NCBI RefSeq assembly: GCF_001420605.1
Contig: NZ_LJIZ01000033.1
Span: forward strand, 62,001 to 126,000
Reading direction: 5' to 3'
DNA length: 64,000 bases
Origin: Bacillus sp. FJAT-25509
GTDB lineage: Bacteria; Bacillota; Bacilli; Bacillales; Bacillaceae_G
Made by a program: the position numbers and the translations under genes. Each line of letters starts with the position of its first letter. The stretch's first letter is position 1. This document shows positions 1 through 8,161 of this stretch, in pieces. Under the pieces are notes generated by a model. That model was not told where the DNA came from. It saw nothing but the letters and a program-made list of their open reading frames with translations, and made no database searches.

Positions 1-126
1 GTTAGAGAAGCTGTTGCCTCAAATAAAAATACACCAATTAGCATTCTAAAAAGGTTAAGCATAAGTGACAAAAGTATAGATGTTAAAAACAGAGCTATTT
101 CGACCTTAAAGGAGTTAAGAGAATGA
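1..126 (+). CDS. C-terminal end of an LRV/HEAT-like repeat protein (partial)
   Basis: The reading frame is open from base 1 to a TGA at 124-126. The 41 visible residues read VREAVASNKNTPISILKRL and onward, which fits the leucine-rich-repeat-variant (LRV) pattern VR-x-AVA-x-N-x-x-TP-x-x-IL-x-x-L. LRV proteins are alpha-solenoids used for protein binding. The stop overlaps the ATG of the next gene (ATGA), and a ribosome binding site for that gene (AAGGAG) lies inside this one, so the two are probably translationally coupled. The rest of the protein lies outside the window, so its size and other domains are unknown. Confidence 0.6.
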   Translation, partial: VREAVASNKNTPISILKRLSISDKSIDVKNRAISTLKELRE

Positions 127-1421
127 ATAACCAATTGAGCAATGAATTATCTAAAGAAGATATTTCATATATAAAAAGGTATTTAAACAAAAATGATTTA
201 AAAGAATTTTTTGATATAGCAGCTGTCGCAGGAGCATATAAAACTATTACTAGAGGTATTCCAGGCGTATATGAAGGTACACATCAGTTTATTAGAGATA
301 TAGAAATCGCTAAATTGCTCCAACAAAAATTCCCTAATATGCCCTATAATTCGTCTGAGGGTTTTAAAAGTTGGCTTACCGAACGAATATCTGGCTCACC
401 ACAATCGGGAGCTAATGCATTAAGTCGATTACAAGGTGATGGTGCTGGAGAAGTTGACTTTGTTCGAGAAATGCAAGGTAATCTTAGAAGTCTTTTTACA
501 AAAACAGATTTTGCGAGAGATGCTAGTGGAAATATTACTAGTAATATACCTGGCATAGATGCCGTGGAAGTCAATAGATTTACAGATAAAGTACTCAATG
601 AGTTTCAAATAAAAACTTTGCGTTCTGAGGACAACTTAAACAAGGTTTTAAAAGAGTTTACTAACAATAATCATTATAATGAAAATATTACTTTGGTTGG
701 ACCAAAAGAGCTTATAGAGGAAGCTAAGAAACAAGGATTACCCAACCCAGTCAAAATAATTGGAAGTGTTGAGAAGAATGCTAAGTCAGCTGAAGCATTA
801 AAAGATAAAGTACAAAGTGGCCAATTGACTACAGAACTTACAACAAAAGCAGTAGTAGGGAAAGTTGTTGGTGGTGCTATTATTGGTGCTGCTATATCAA
901 TAGGTATTAGTTCAATCTTTAATTATATTGCATATAAAAAAGGTGCAATAAGCAAAAAAGATATGCTTTCTACGATAGGGAAAGATGTAGCAAAAGGTGC
1001 AATTACTGGGGGTGCTCTTGCAGGGATTTCACTATTTGTTCCAGGAGGAATTATAGGTATGGGAATTGGAATAGTCGTTGGTTCCGTTTTACGACGAGCA
1101 TTAGATGACGCTTTTGGAGATGGCATTTTTGCCGAGATTTTAGACTTAACAAAGTCTGTTCAGGCTAATGTGAAACTTCTTCATAACGGCTCTGTATATA
1201 TTGCTGAATTAGTAGAAGCAGATGGTAAACAAATAGCTAGAGCAGTTGATACAGTTCAAGAACTAGTTAACGAAAGACTTAATACTGTAAATAGATTACA
1301 AAATTTTGAAAATCACTATCAAATTGGACATGTAGTTATAGAGAATAAATCATTTTCATCTAAACTAGAAAATCTAGATAAAATGAAAGAACGTTTGGAG
1401 AGAAATTTATGGGAAGTATAG
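123..1421 (+). CDS. glycine-zipper membrane protein with nuclease-like core, unknown function
   Basis: A 432-residue protein I do not recognise as a named family. Residues about 90-165 carry E109, D146 (GIDAVEV) and a QxK (EFQIK, Q162-K164), an order resembling the PD-(D/E)xK nuclease core with Q in place of the second acid; this is inference. Residues about 243-270 and 290-322 are glycine/alanine-rich hydrophobic stretches (VVGGAIIGAAISIG, GGIIGMGIGIVVG) typical of glycine-zipper membrane helices. The last 90 residues look helical. The start has AAGGAG 8 nt upstream. It overlaps the LRV gene by 4 nt and the next gene by 13 nt, so all three are probably one operon. Confidence 0.75.
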   Translation: MNNQLSNELSKEDISYIKRYLNKNDLKEFFDIAAVAGAYKTITRGIPGVYEGTHQFIRDIEIAKLLQQKFPNMPYNSSEGFKSWLTERISGSPQSGANALSRLQGDGAGEVDFVREMQGNLRSLFTKTDFARDASGNITSNIPGIDAVEVNRFTDKVLNEFQIKTLRSEDNLNKVLKEFTNNNHYNENITLVGPKELIEEAKKQGLPNPVKIIGSVEKNAKSAEALKDKVQSGQLTTELTTKAVVGKVVGGAIIGAAISIGISSIFNYIAYKKGAISKKDMLSTIGKDVAKGAITGGALAGISLFVPGGIIGMGIGIVVGSVLRRALDDAFGDGIFAEILDLTKSVQANVKLLHNGSVYIAELVEADGKQIARAVDTVQELVNERLNTVNRLQNFENHYQIGHVVIENKSFSSKLENLDKMKERLERNLWEV

Positions 1422-1945
1422 TTGCAATTAAATCAAGATCAGAAGCTGTAAAGGTATTAAACGAAAATAACGATTTAGTTAATCAAAATAATGTACGTCA
1501 AACAGTACAAAATGCTCTTTGCAAGCTAAATGATGTGGAAGGAAGAATTGAAACCATTGAAAATAAGGGTTTCTTTAAAAGATTGATCGGTGGAGTAACT
1601 GGGAGTAACCAAAAGGAAATGGTTGCAGCAATGCGTGATATCACAGCAGCTCAAAACACGACCATTCAATTAGTCCTTTCATTATCAATCATGCATTCTC
1701 AAAATCAAAAAGCATTAGAAGATATTTTAGATGAATTGGACAAGTCTAAAGGAACGTATATTAGAATAACCGATCATATTGAATTTTTATATAGTCAGGT
1801 AGAAAATGTAAGGGAATCAAATAAAAAAACTTCATCCGTTCTAACTAATACTAAAAATTTCTTAAAAAAAACATTTGTAGGCATAGGGATTGTAGTAGGT
1901 ATATTACTCATTATTGGGCTATTTATATACAATAAAAACTTTTGA
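1409..1945 (+). CDS. coiled-coil protein with C-terminal membrane anchor
   Basis: A 178-residue protein with no recognised family. Residues about 15-150 are rich in charged and amphipathic helix with few glycines or prolines, suggesting coiled coil. Residues about 153-173 (FVGIGIVVGILLIIGLFIY) form a single C-terminal transmembrane helix, giving a tail-anchored layout. The start lies inside the preceding gene with GGAGAG upstream, a sign of translational coupling. It is likely a partner of the glycine-zipper protein at the membrane, which is inferred from context only. Confidence 0.75.
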   Translation: MGSIVAIKSRSEAVKVLNENNDLVNQNNVRQTVQNALCKLNDVEGRIETIENKGFFKRLIGGVTGSNQKEMVAAMRDITAAQNTTIQLVLSLSIMHSQNQKALEDILDELDKSKGTYIRITDHIEFLYSQVENVRESNKKTSSVLTNTKNFLKKTFVGIGIVVGILLIIGLFIYNKNF

Positions 1946-2181
1946 TGATAATTGTGATCAGAACGAGAATTTAGAAATTCCTAGTCTAAAGCAGTTTGGT
2001 CACGTTTATGAATTAGATGGTTTTGATAGTAATGACGTAGCAATCGGCTCAACCATCTGCTAATTGCTTGGAAAATTACAGCATACGTATGAGCTTATTA
2101 AGTATTCTCTTATGAAAGATTTATTGTATTGTGCGGGCCTTTCACGACCAAGACCCTATCATAATAATTGAAGAATACTGC
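1946..2181. other. gap with degenerate coding-like text
   Basis: No complete gene is visible. A short open stretch on the + strand just after 1945 reads LEIPSLKQFGHVYELDGF before a stop, which looks like the remains of a gene rather than random sequence, but it is too short to identify. The rest of the gap appears non-coding. Confidence 0.3.
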
Positions 2182-2220
2182 AAAAAGAGCATTGATGTTG
2201 AAATCAAAGCTCTTTTTTTA
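2182..2220 (+). terminator. rho-independent terminator of the 1-1945 operon
   Basis: An AAAGAGC/GCTCTTT stem extended by ATTGAT/ATCAA pairing is followed by a run of seven T. It lies 240 bases after the last gene of the operon and in the right orientation for it. Confidence 0.7.
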
Positions 2221-2425
2221 TGCGATTTATTGTGTTATTTTATTACTCATTTATTGGTATTTAACACCAATTTAATAATTTCCCTCTAAAAAGAGAACTC
2301 GTTAATCTGAATTAATTTTTTAAGAAATAAAATTAAACAAAGAAGATGCATTTGTAATTAATATAATAATTCTTAAAAGCAATTATTCCAGTCCCCATCA
2401 AAATTTCTTTCTCAAGCCCGCATGA

Positions 2426-3616
2426 TTAGCTATTATTTCCAATTTTTGGTAGTACATCTTCAAAAAAATCTGCATCTCGTTCAGAGACATCATCATCATA
2501 ACTTAAATAAGATGCTATTGAAAGTACAATAAGAATAGTACTTAACGTAACTTGCCATACATGCAATAAATTCCATAACCACAAATTATAATTTGTATAT
2601 GAAATATTAAAAAAAGTAATTGAAATAGTATAAAAAATAAAATCCAAAATACTCTCACCTGATATGTAATCAGTAATTTTACTTTTAGTTAGAGGATCAA
2701 TAATAATTTCATTAAATAGAAAATAAGTCAATATGTACAATAAAAAGAATGAAATTAATAATTCAAAAAGACTATGTACCGCTAGTGATATTCTTAAAGG
2801 TTTTCTAATAAAAGAGTCTTTCCACCCATGAAGATATATCTTCTTATTTCCAACTTTCCCAAAAATTCTCGCTTTAACTTGTACTACATCTTTATAAAAA
2901 GCAGTTCCAATTTCAATAGTTCTAGATAAAAGTCTATATAGTAGAGTAAAAAACAGAATATATATAAAAAATGTAACTACAGAATTTTTAAATAAAAGCA
3001 TTCCTACAATTAATGTACCTAATACACAGGTTAAAGTTACATTTAACCAGTTTGAAAATTTTATGAAAAATTTATTCATAATTCTAATCGAATCATGACA
3101 TTGTACACACAACTCTTCATATTGATACATTTGTATGCCGCATATGCATTCTTTTTTCTTCTTAAGAGTTTGCATAATTTTTTTTTTATAATACTTAGCC
3201 ATCATTAAATCTGGGGTTAAAATCCATCCCACTAGAGTTTTTATCTTTTTCCAAATAGCTTTTTGTAATTTAATAAATTTTCCCTCGTTACTTTCTTTGA
3301 AATAAATATTAAATACTTTTTTATATGCGATTATATGTAGAAGAAAAGTTAATGAGAAATGCACTATTATTGAAATTAATATTAGAACCATGATGATACT
3401 TATATTAGTATTATTTATATTATTAATGGCAAATTCAGATTTATTTAAAAGAGAGAATACCAAAATTGTAATAATTAATACTGTGATACTTATTAACTTT
3501 GTTATTCTTATACCTACTTCAGGTCCTTTCTTTAGTAAAACAAAGTTTTCTTTATCTGTTTCTTTTATCTTATAACCCTTATAGACATTTTCATAGTTTA
3601 GTTTTACATTACTCAT
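2426..3616 (-). CDS. multi-pass membrane protein with a zinc-ribbon-like cysteine cluster
   Basis: A 396-residue protein not recognised. Hydrophobic segments lie near residues 36-56, 72-97, 190-232 (probably two helices), 275-300, 320-345 and 355-378. Between the second and third is a basic cytosolic stretch (KKKKE) followed by CICG then CVQC about a dozen residues later, a CxC/CxxC arrangement that looks like a zinc ribbon. The C-terminus is acidic (DDDVSERDADFFED). The start ATG has AGGGGA 12 nt upstream. Neighbours are relics and another orphan membrane protein. No function is proposed. Confidence 0.7.
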   Translation of the reverse strand: MSNVKLNYENVYKGYKIKETDKENFVLLKKGPEVGIRITKLISITVLIITILVFSLLNKSEFAINNINNTNISIIMVLILISIIVHFSLTFLLHIIAYKKVFNIYFKESNEGKFIKLQKAIWKKIKTLVGWILTPDLMMAKYYKKKIMQTLKKKKECICGIQMYQYEELCVQCHDSIRIMNKFFIKFSNWLNVTLTCVLGTLIVGMLLFKNSVVTFFIYILFFTLLYRLLSRTIEIGTAFYKDVVQVKARIFGKVGNKKIYLHGWKDSFIRKPLRISLAVHSLFELLISFFLLYILTYFLFNEIIIDPLTKSKITDYISGESILDFIFYTISITFFNISYTNYNLWLWNLLHVWQVTLSTILIVLSIASYLSYDDDVSERDADFFEDVLPKIGNNS

Positions 3617-3681
3617 TAAATAATTATCCCCTCTTAAATAGTTTATCTGCGTATTAATTATTAAAATAAAAAAATCTTTTT

Positions 3682-4030
3682 CTACAAATAATACTTTATT
3701 AATTCAGTGAAACTTGCACCACTTGGTGCATCATACATTATTTCAAACTTATAGCTTCCTAGTGAAACCATCGTATTGCAAACAGCTGGCATTCGGTTTC
3801 ATAGACCTAGAATTTTATGTATCTCCCCTGAGTTTAGTTCAATAAACTTTTTTCCTTCTTCTTTGAGTTTACTAATATTTAATTAATTGCTTGAAGATCA
3901 GTTCAGTTAATCCAGGGTTATATATTGCGTTTCCCTTTATTGTTATCTGTGATTTGCTACATACTTCATTCTTAATAGAATTAGCATAATTATATACTAA
4001 TTCGTTATTTATCTTTAAAGTCTCATTTTA
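3682..4030 (-). pseudogene. decayed gene, C-terminal part with SGEIHKxLGL/NRMPAVC motif
   Basis: Reading the minus strand, two out-of-frame open pieces can be joined. The upstream piece reads TLKINNELVYNYANSIKNEV and on to ITIKGNAIYNPGLTELIF. The downstream piece reads EEGKKFIELNSGEIHKILGL, an in-frame TGA, then NRMPAVCNTM and YDAPSGASFTELIK. The SGEIHxxLG/NRMPxVC text resembles a winged-helix module seen in some bacterial nuclease-associated proteins; I cannot name it with certainty. At least one frameshift and one nonsense codon make it non-functional. Confidence 0.5.
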
Positions 4031-4351
4031 CTTATCATAATTACAATACATAAAGCCAATTTGCAAAAAAAACATATCTATAAGCTTCATAGGTATGTAA
4101 ATTGCATCATCAATTTTAACGTTACTTTGAAACCTATTAAACTCTTCCTTATTAAAAAATCAATTAATTCTTTAAGTGAACTTTCATTAAACTGTTCGGA
4201 AACACACATTTCTTATATTGTGAAATATGTTGTTGTGAGAATAGCTAAGATTTTTATGAATTTGATGAAGAATTATATTATCCTACCGATGATTACGAAT
4301 GGAATAAAGTTTTGGACTAAACAGTAATGACTGGTAATCTAGTTTAATTTT
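4031..4351. other. gap with a small + strand coding remnant
   Basis: An open piece at 4249-4320 on the + strand reads DFYEFDEELYYPTDDYEWN and ends at TAA, just before a terminator. It looks like the tail of a dead gene. Nothing else in the gap is convincing. Confidence 0.3.
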
Positions 4352-4386
4352 AAAAGAGGTGACTTTAGTTAAAGAACCTCTTTTTT
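4352..4386 (+). terminator. rho-independent terminator
   Basis: Stem AAGAGGT/ACCTCTT with a loop of about 15 bases, followed by six T on the + strand. It probably belonged to the + strand relic ending at 4320. Confidence 0.6.
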
Positions 4387-4395
4387 GTTATGTAT

Positions 4396-5256
4396 TTACT
4401 TGTTTTTTTTTACAACTTTTGTCAATTCTATTAATCGATCCCAAACTACTAAATCATCGTTGATTGTTTTTTGTGTCTCTATAACTTCAGTAGTTTCTCC
4501 ATTTAAAACTCTACTTGGACTTTCTTCGAACTTACAATTTTCAAGTATAGTTTTTAGAGTGCTTTCATTATTAAATTCCTTGACCAGTTCCATGACGGTT
4601 AAATTGTCTTGTCTTCTTCTTTTAATTCTTTCATAATACCTAAACTCCTCCATCATTATCTTGTATTGTTTTAAGAAGAAAAATGCTATTACTTCTATAA
4701 AAATCATTGCGCCAAAGCGAGGAACATAACTAAATACAACACTGAGAATACTTTTACTCGTATCAATTTTTATCAAATCACCAAATATAGGAGAATAGAA
4801 TAAAAATATTCCTACAAATGCAATTATGCACCCTGACAAAAGGTAAGCACCTGCACGATTATAGATTTTATTAGCCAATTCTACTGCTTCACTAACATGT
4901 ACATTCATTATATGTATATCTCTAACATGGACATCTTTTGTATGTTTTTTTATTATTTTCACTTCTTTGTCGCCATGTAACTCTAATGTTCTAAATCTTC
5001 TTCTCAATGAGTCAATCGGTAATCCTCCAAAAATTAATTTAAAAAGTATAGGAAAAATAATCGTTATAGAACTAAATAAAATCTTGTCGTAATAACGGTC
5101 AATATCCCTAGGGGTCGCACTCCACACAATGTATTGCCAAAAAGGAAAACCAACTAAATACGCGGTAATGAACCAGAATATTAATTCCATTATTTTAGAA
5201 AACTTAGATTTTATTAACCTCGTTATTAACCTGTTGTATTTAATAATACTTGACAT
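4396..5256 (-). CDS. four-TM membrane protein with cytosolic helical tail
   Basis: A 286-residue protein, not recognised. Hydrophobic segments lie near residues 24-44, 58-78, 134-156 and 172-197. The loop between helices 2 and 3 contains repeated VH(V/I)-type dipeptides (VHVRDIHIMNVHV), and a basic patch (RIKRRR) follows helix 4 before a polar C-terminal tail. I chose the ATG at 5256 because AAGGGGA lies 8 nt before it; a TTG 18 bases further upstream would place that site inside the gene. It neighbours another orphan membrane protein, and both may be defence-island components, but nothing in the sequence proves it. Confidence 0.65.
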   Translation of the reverse strand: MSSIIKYNRLITRLIKSKFSKIMELIFWFITAYLVGFPFWQYIVWSATPRDIDRYYDKILFSSITIIFPILFKLIFGGLPIDSLRRRFRTLELHGDKEVKIIKKHTKDVHVRDIHIMNVHVSEAVELANKIYNRAGAYLLSGCIIAFVGIFLFYSPIFGDLIKIDTSKSILSVVFSYVPRFGAMIFIEVIAFFFLKQYKIMMEEFRYYERIKRRRQDNLTVMELVKEFNNESTLKTILENCKFEESPSRVLNGETTEVIETQKTINDDLVVWDRLIELTKVVKKNK

Positions 5257-5397
5257 TTTTAAAATCCCCTTCAAATAAAAATCTAGTTATTTTAATATTA
5301 AAAACACCCTTCTTTTAATAATTCCATATATAAAAGTATCACAAAATATCGGTGAATTAACAGATTATTTTAAATAAAAAAAAGATTTTCTGTTTAA

Positions 5398-5430
5398 CAA
5401 AAAAAATACACCGTCAATAAAATGGCGGTA
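5398..5430 (-). terminator. rho-independent terminator
   Basis: On the minus strand a 7-bp stem (ACCGCCA with TGACGGT, one G-T pair) is followed by ATTTTTTTT. It sits directly after the stop of the decayed gene at 5438-5975. Confidence 0.6.
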
Positions 5431-5437
5431 TATCATT

Positions 5438-5975
5438 TTAATGTTTATTTAACTCTTGATCTTTCTTCATTCCGACATATACTCCTGAATTTTCTCTACC
5501 CGAACCTGCGAAGTAGTTGGCGATTTCGATTAATGCAATTCCGAAGAATTCTGCATCACCATCATCATGGAATATGATTGAACTTATTCATGTGACCGTC
5601 AGATGTGCAATTTCAATTCTTGTGTTTATAAAAGTATATTAAAATCTATTTGTTTTTTCATGTGATGTTATATCAAAATTTTGAACACCATATGGTATAC
5701 AAATCTTCCTCTGGGTTGGTAGACCACATAACGCACAAAAATTGTTAGGTAGTTCCTTCTTAGACTCCGCATTTGGAAGTTCTATATGTTTTGAATTAAT
5801 TAGTTTAATGCCTTTAAGGAGTGTATCTTGTTAATCGATACTCTTATTAACGACATTTTTATTAATTGTTTAATGATAACTTCAATTGTAATATAAAATT
5901 TTGCATAATGTGTACCATCTTCTTTTCCAATGATTGCACCGTTTACCAATATGTAACAAAATTTTCTAAACTTTT
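5438..5975 (-). pseudogene. decayed gene with a CxxC motif
   Basis: Minus-strand pieces in different frames join into one former protein. In order they read ILVNGAIIGKEDGTHYAKF, then LINSKHIELPNAESKKELP followed by NNFCALCGLPTQRK, then RIEIAHLTV, then DDGDAEFFGIALIEIANYF and on to MKKDQELNKH before TAA at 5438. At least two frameshifts and several stops separate them. The CALCG pair suggests a zinc-binding element in the lost protein. The end coincides with a terminator, so this was once a real transcription unit. Confidence 0.55.
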
Positions 5976-6078
5976 AGTAAGTGATACCTAAACTTCACTT
6001 ATGGTTTCTTTTGTATTGTGATCTCCAATAAATTGAATACATCATAGCACGATATTAGACTCAGTGTTTACCCCCGTA

Positions 6079-6111
6079 AAGAAAAGGAATAGGTTAAATG
6101 ACCTATTCCTT
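6079..6111 (-). terminator. rho-independent terminator of the TIR-like gene
   Basis: An 11-bp near-perfect stem (AAGGAATAGGT/ACCTATTCCTT) with a 6-base loop is followed on the minus strand by TTTCTTT. It lies 35 bases after the stop of the gene at 6146. Confidence 0.7.
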
Positions 6112-6145
6112 ACTGTATACTTACATTAATTTCGCACTGTCTTAA

Positions 6146-6661
6146 TCATTTCAATACTGCCTTACTCTCCAATTTATGAATAGCATCCTTATACCAATCA
6201 TTAAATGGCTGTAAAAAGCTAGGTTTTTCAATCCATTCTTGATTTTCTAACTGGAAGGTATGTATAAAGTATCCTGTTACGCCAATATCAAACACACCAC
6301 CTTCTAATCCCTTATCTCGGATAACCAACATGGGTAAATCCAATACGAAAGCCATTGAAGCCTCAATATGATTCCATGGAGTAGGTAACAATGTATCTTT
6401 AATAGTCTTTTCACTTTCTGTATTAGGTTTAGAAATTCCCCTTTGTATTTTTGTCTGAGGAAAACCCAAAATAATAGCACCAGAACATTGTCTCATTAAT
6501 TGTTCGACAGCTTTCATCGGGGAAACATTAGGAAAATCCGTCTTGCCAATAGTTCTTACTCGCATACCTCTTGCCCCTAGTAATCCCTCTATTTTCTGCA
6601 TAGTTCTTTCTTGATTTTCATCCAAATTATTGGGCCTACTAACAAAAATATCAATATTCAT
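6146..6661 (-). CDS. standalone TIR/nucleoside deoxyribosyltransferase-like protein
   Basis: A 171-residue single-domain Rossmann-like protein. It opens with a beta strand (IDIFVSRP), has a central CSGAIILGFPQ strand, and a conserved PWNHIEASMAF helix whose glutamate matches the position of the catalytic Glu in TIR and nucleoside 2-deoxyribosyltransferase folds, then LPMLVIRD. Such proteins cleave N-glycosidic bonds of nucleotides or NAD in defence contexts; the activity here is inferred. The ATG at 6661 has AAGGAG 8 nt upstream. It stands alone with its own terminator, inside an accessory region next to an ATPase-TOPRIM pair. Confidence 0.6.
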   Translation of the reverse strand: MNIDIFVSRPNNLDENQERTMQKIEGLLGARGMRVRTIGKTDFPNVSPMKAVEQLMRQCSGAIILGFPQTKIQRGISKPNTESEKTIKDTLLPTPWNHIEASMAFVLDLPMLVIRDKGLEGGVFDIGVTGYFIHTFQLENQEWIEKPSFLQPFNDWYKDAIHKLESKAVLK

Positions 6662-7168
6662 CTCCAATTCTCCTTTTTGTATGTTTCTTAAAGTTACTAT
6701 TAGTATACTATGATATTCTTAATAGAATAGGAATTGTTACATAAAGTAAATGGAAAAAACTCTACTAATCTATAATATGTGAGGTCGAATTTTTAACTTG
6801 TCCATACTCTTTATATTTGAAAACAGAGAAATCTTGCACTCTTGCCTGCTATCCATCTCTAACACTTGTCTTTAACTTGTATATTTAAATGATACAAATT
6901 CAACAAAAATAGAAAGACATAGGATAAGATAACCCTTTGTCTTTCATAGGCTAGTATTTTTTGCTTTCAATAATAGTTACTCGAATTCTTGGTCTTTTGT
7001 ATTATCAAATGAATACCTTCTAAATAATAGTTACTATAGTTATATTTTAATTGCTACTCGAAAATAGAATTATTCTAATTTAATAACCTATATTCATGCC
7101 ACTAAGTTATGTAATTTTAAATAAACAAGACGTCCTATTGTTGTTCGCCCTCAATATTTTTAAATTTT
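6662..7168. other. AT-rich gap, no gene seen
   Basis: No coding text could be read on either strand. A weak hairpin at about 6911-6944 (GAAAGACA/TGTCTTTC, then TATTTTTG on the minus strand) could terminate the ATPase-TOPRIM operon, which ends 225 bases earlier. A 13-base direct repeat (AATAATAGTTACT) occurs near 6970 and 7025. Confidence 0.3.
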
Positions 7169-8161
7169 TTATAAAAGGGATTCAATTGCGCAAACCATCT
7201 CATTTAGTTCTGATTCATAATCGCTAAAGCCATACTGAGTTGTTGCAATTTCATCAAATGCTTGCCAAACTGTTTTCCCAAAACCAGACGATAATTCTTC
7301 AGAAGTGTAACCAGCATATAAATCCATTATTTCTTGAATTTCAGCGTCCTGTTTTTTCAAACCCTTTTTCATATCAAAAAATGCTCTTTGCTCTAATGTA
7401 AATTTAAAGAAAGGGTGATCTTTTTCTTTTTGTCTATTTTCTTTACTTAACCAATTCTCAAGAGCTTCAACAGGGATATAATTTTCTATTTCTCGTTTCT
7501 CCAATACTACAAGTTTTAAATTCTTTTCTTCACAAATAGACAATAATCTTTTTACCTTACTACTTTCTTCTTGAGTTTGGTTTGGATGCTTTCGATCACT
7601 GTCCACAATGCAAATCATTCGTGTTGGATATAGTGAGTTCTCTATGACCACTTTATCAATAGTGTCTCCACCTCCATGCAAAAACTGCACTTCTCTTTCA
7701 GTACATAATTCCCTTCCACGAAGCGCTCTATATACAGCTTGTATAAACCTTTTATCAGATTCAGTATTTTCTACTGTTATATATAATAACCTTCCTAAGT
7801 ATGTATCAATTTTACTAACATCTATATATTGATATTCTATTTTCTCAACATAATCTATCAATAAAAGTCCATCATAAAATGACTTTTGCCCTGTTAGATT
7901 TAAACTTTCGGTGTTTGTAATTCTTACGATCTTTTCATTTTTATTCCCAGAATAAAAATGCTCCATTACCAATGATTTTATAGTTTCAGAGTAATTTATA
8001 TACTTTTCACTTTGAATAATTTGATCAGTATTTATACCGTTTTCAAATATTAACCTGTGTTTTCCACTTTCTACCCACGAAAGAATTTTTTTTATTGTTT
8101 TATATATAGAATCATCAGTAAAAGAAAGATTCCATAACTTACCTGAAATGCTTATTACCAT
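7169..8161 (-). CDS. TOPRIM-domain protein, partner of the upstream ATPase
   Basis: A 330-residue protein. A TOPRIM core is visible: E131 in TVENTESD, then HGGGD (162-166) and the DxD of CIVDSDRKHP (D187, D189). These are the metal-binding acids of OLD-family and topoisomerase-type nucleases. A KREIENYIP motif around residue 220 is also seen in DUF4435-type TOPRIM proteins. The N-terminal 120 residues are not recognised. The ATG overlaps the stop of the ATPase gene by 7 nt, so the two are co-translated. This layout matches PARIS AriA-AriB and related split-OLD systems, where the ATPase restrains a toxic nuclease. Confidence 0.65.
   Translation of the reverse strand: MVISISGKLWNLSFTDDSIYKTIKKILSWVESGKHRLIFENGINTDQIIQSEKYINYSETIKSLVMEHFYSGNKNEKIVRITNTESLNLTGQKSFYDGLLLIDYVEKIEYQYIDVSKIDTYLGRLLYITVENTESDKRFIQAVYRALRGRELCTEREVQFLHGGGDTIDKVVIENSLYPTRMICIVDSDRKHPNQTQEESSKVKRLLSICEEKNLKLVVLEKREIENYIPVEALENWLSKENRQKEKDHPFFKFTLEQRAFFDMKKGLKKQDAEIQEIMDLYAGYTSEELSSGFGKTVWQAFDEIATTQYGFSDYESELNEMVCAIESLL

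Noticed and set aside
344-598. Antisense open frames inside the genes at 123-1421, 7169-8161, 15156-17093, 22157-22746, 25006-25392 and similar
   Set aside because: They mirror the codon pattern of the sense genes and have no starts of their own.
4061-4327. 88-codon + strand open frame
   Set aside because: No Shine-Dalgarno, low-complexity lysine/isoleucine text, and better coding-like text in another frame at its end.
6970-7037. AATAATAGTTACT direct repeat
   Set aside because: Only 13 bases, two copies in AT-rich DNA; likely chance.
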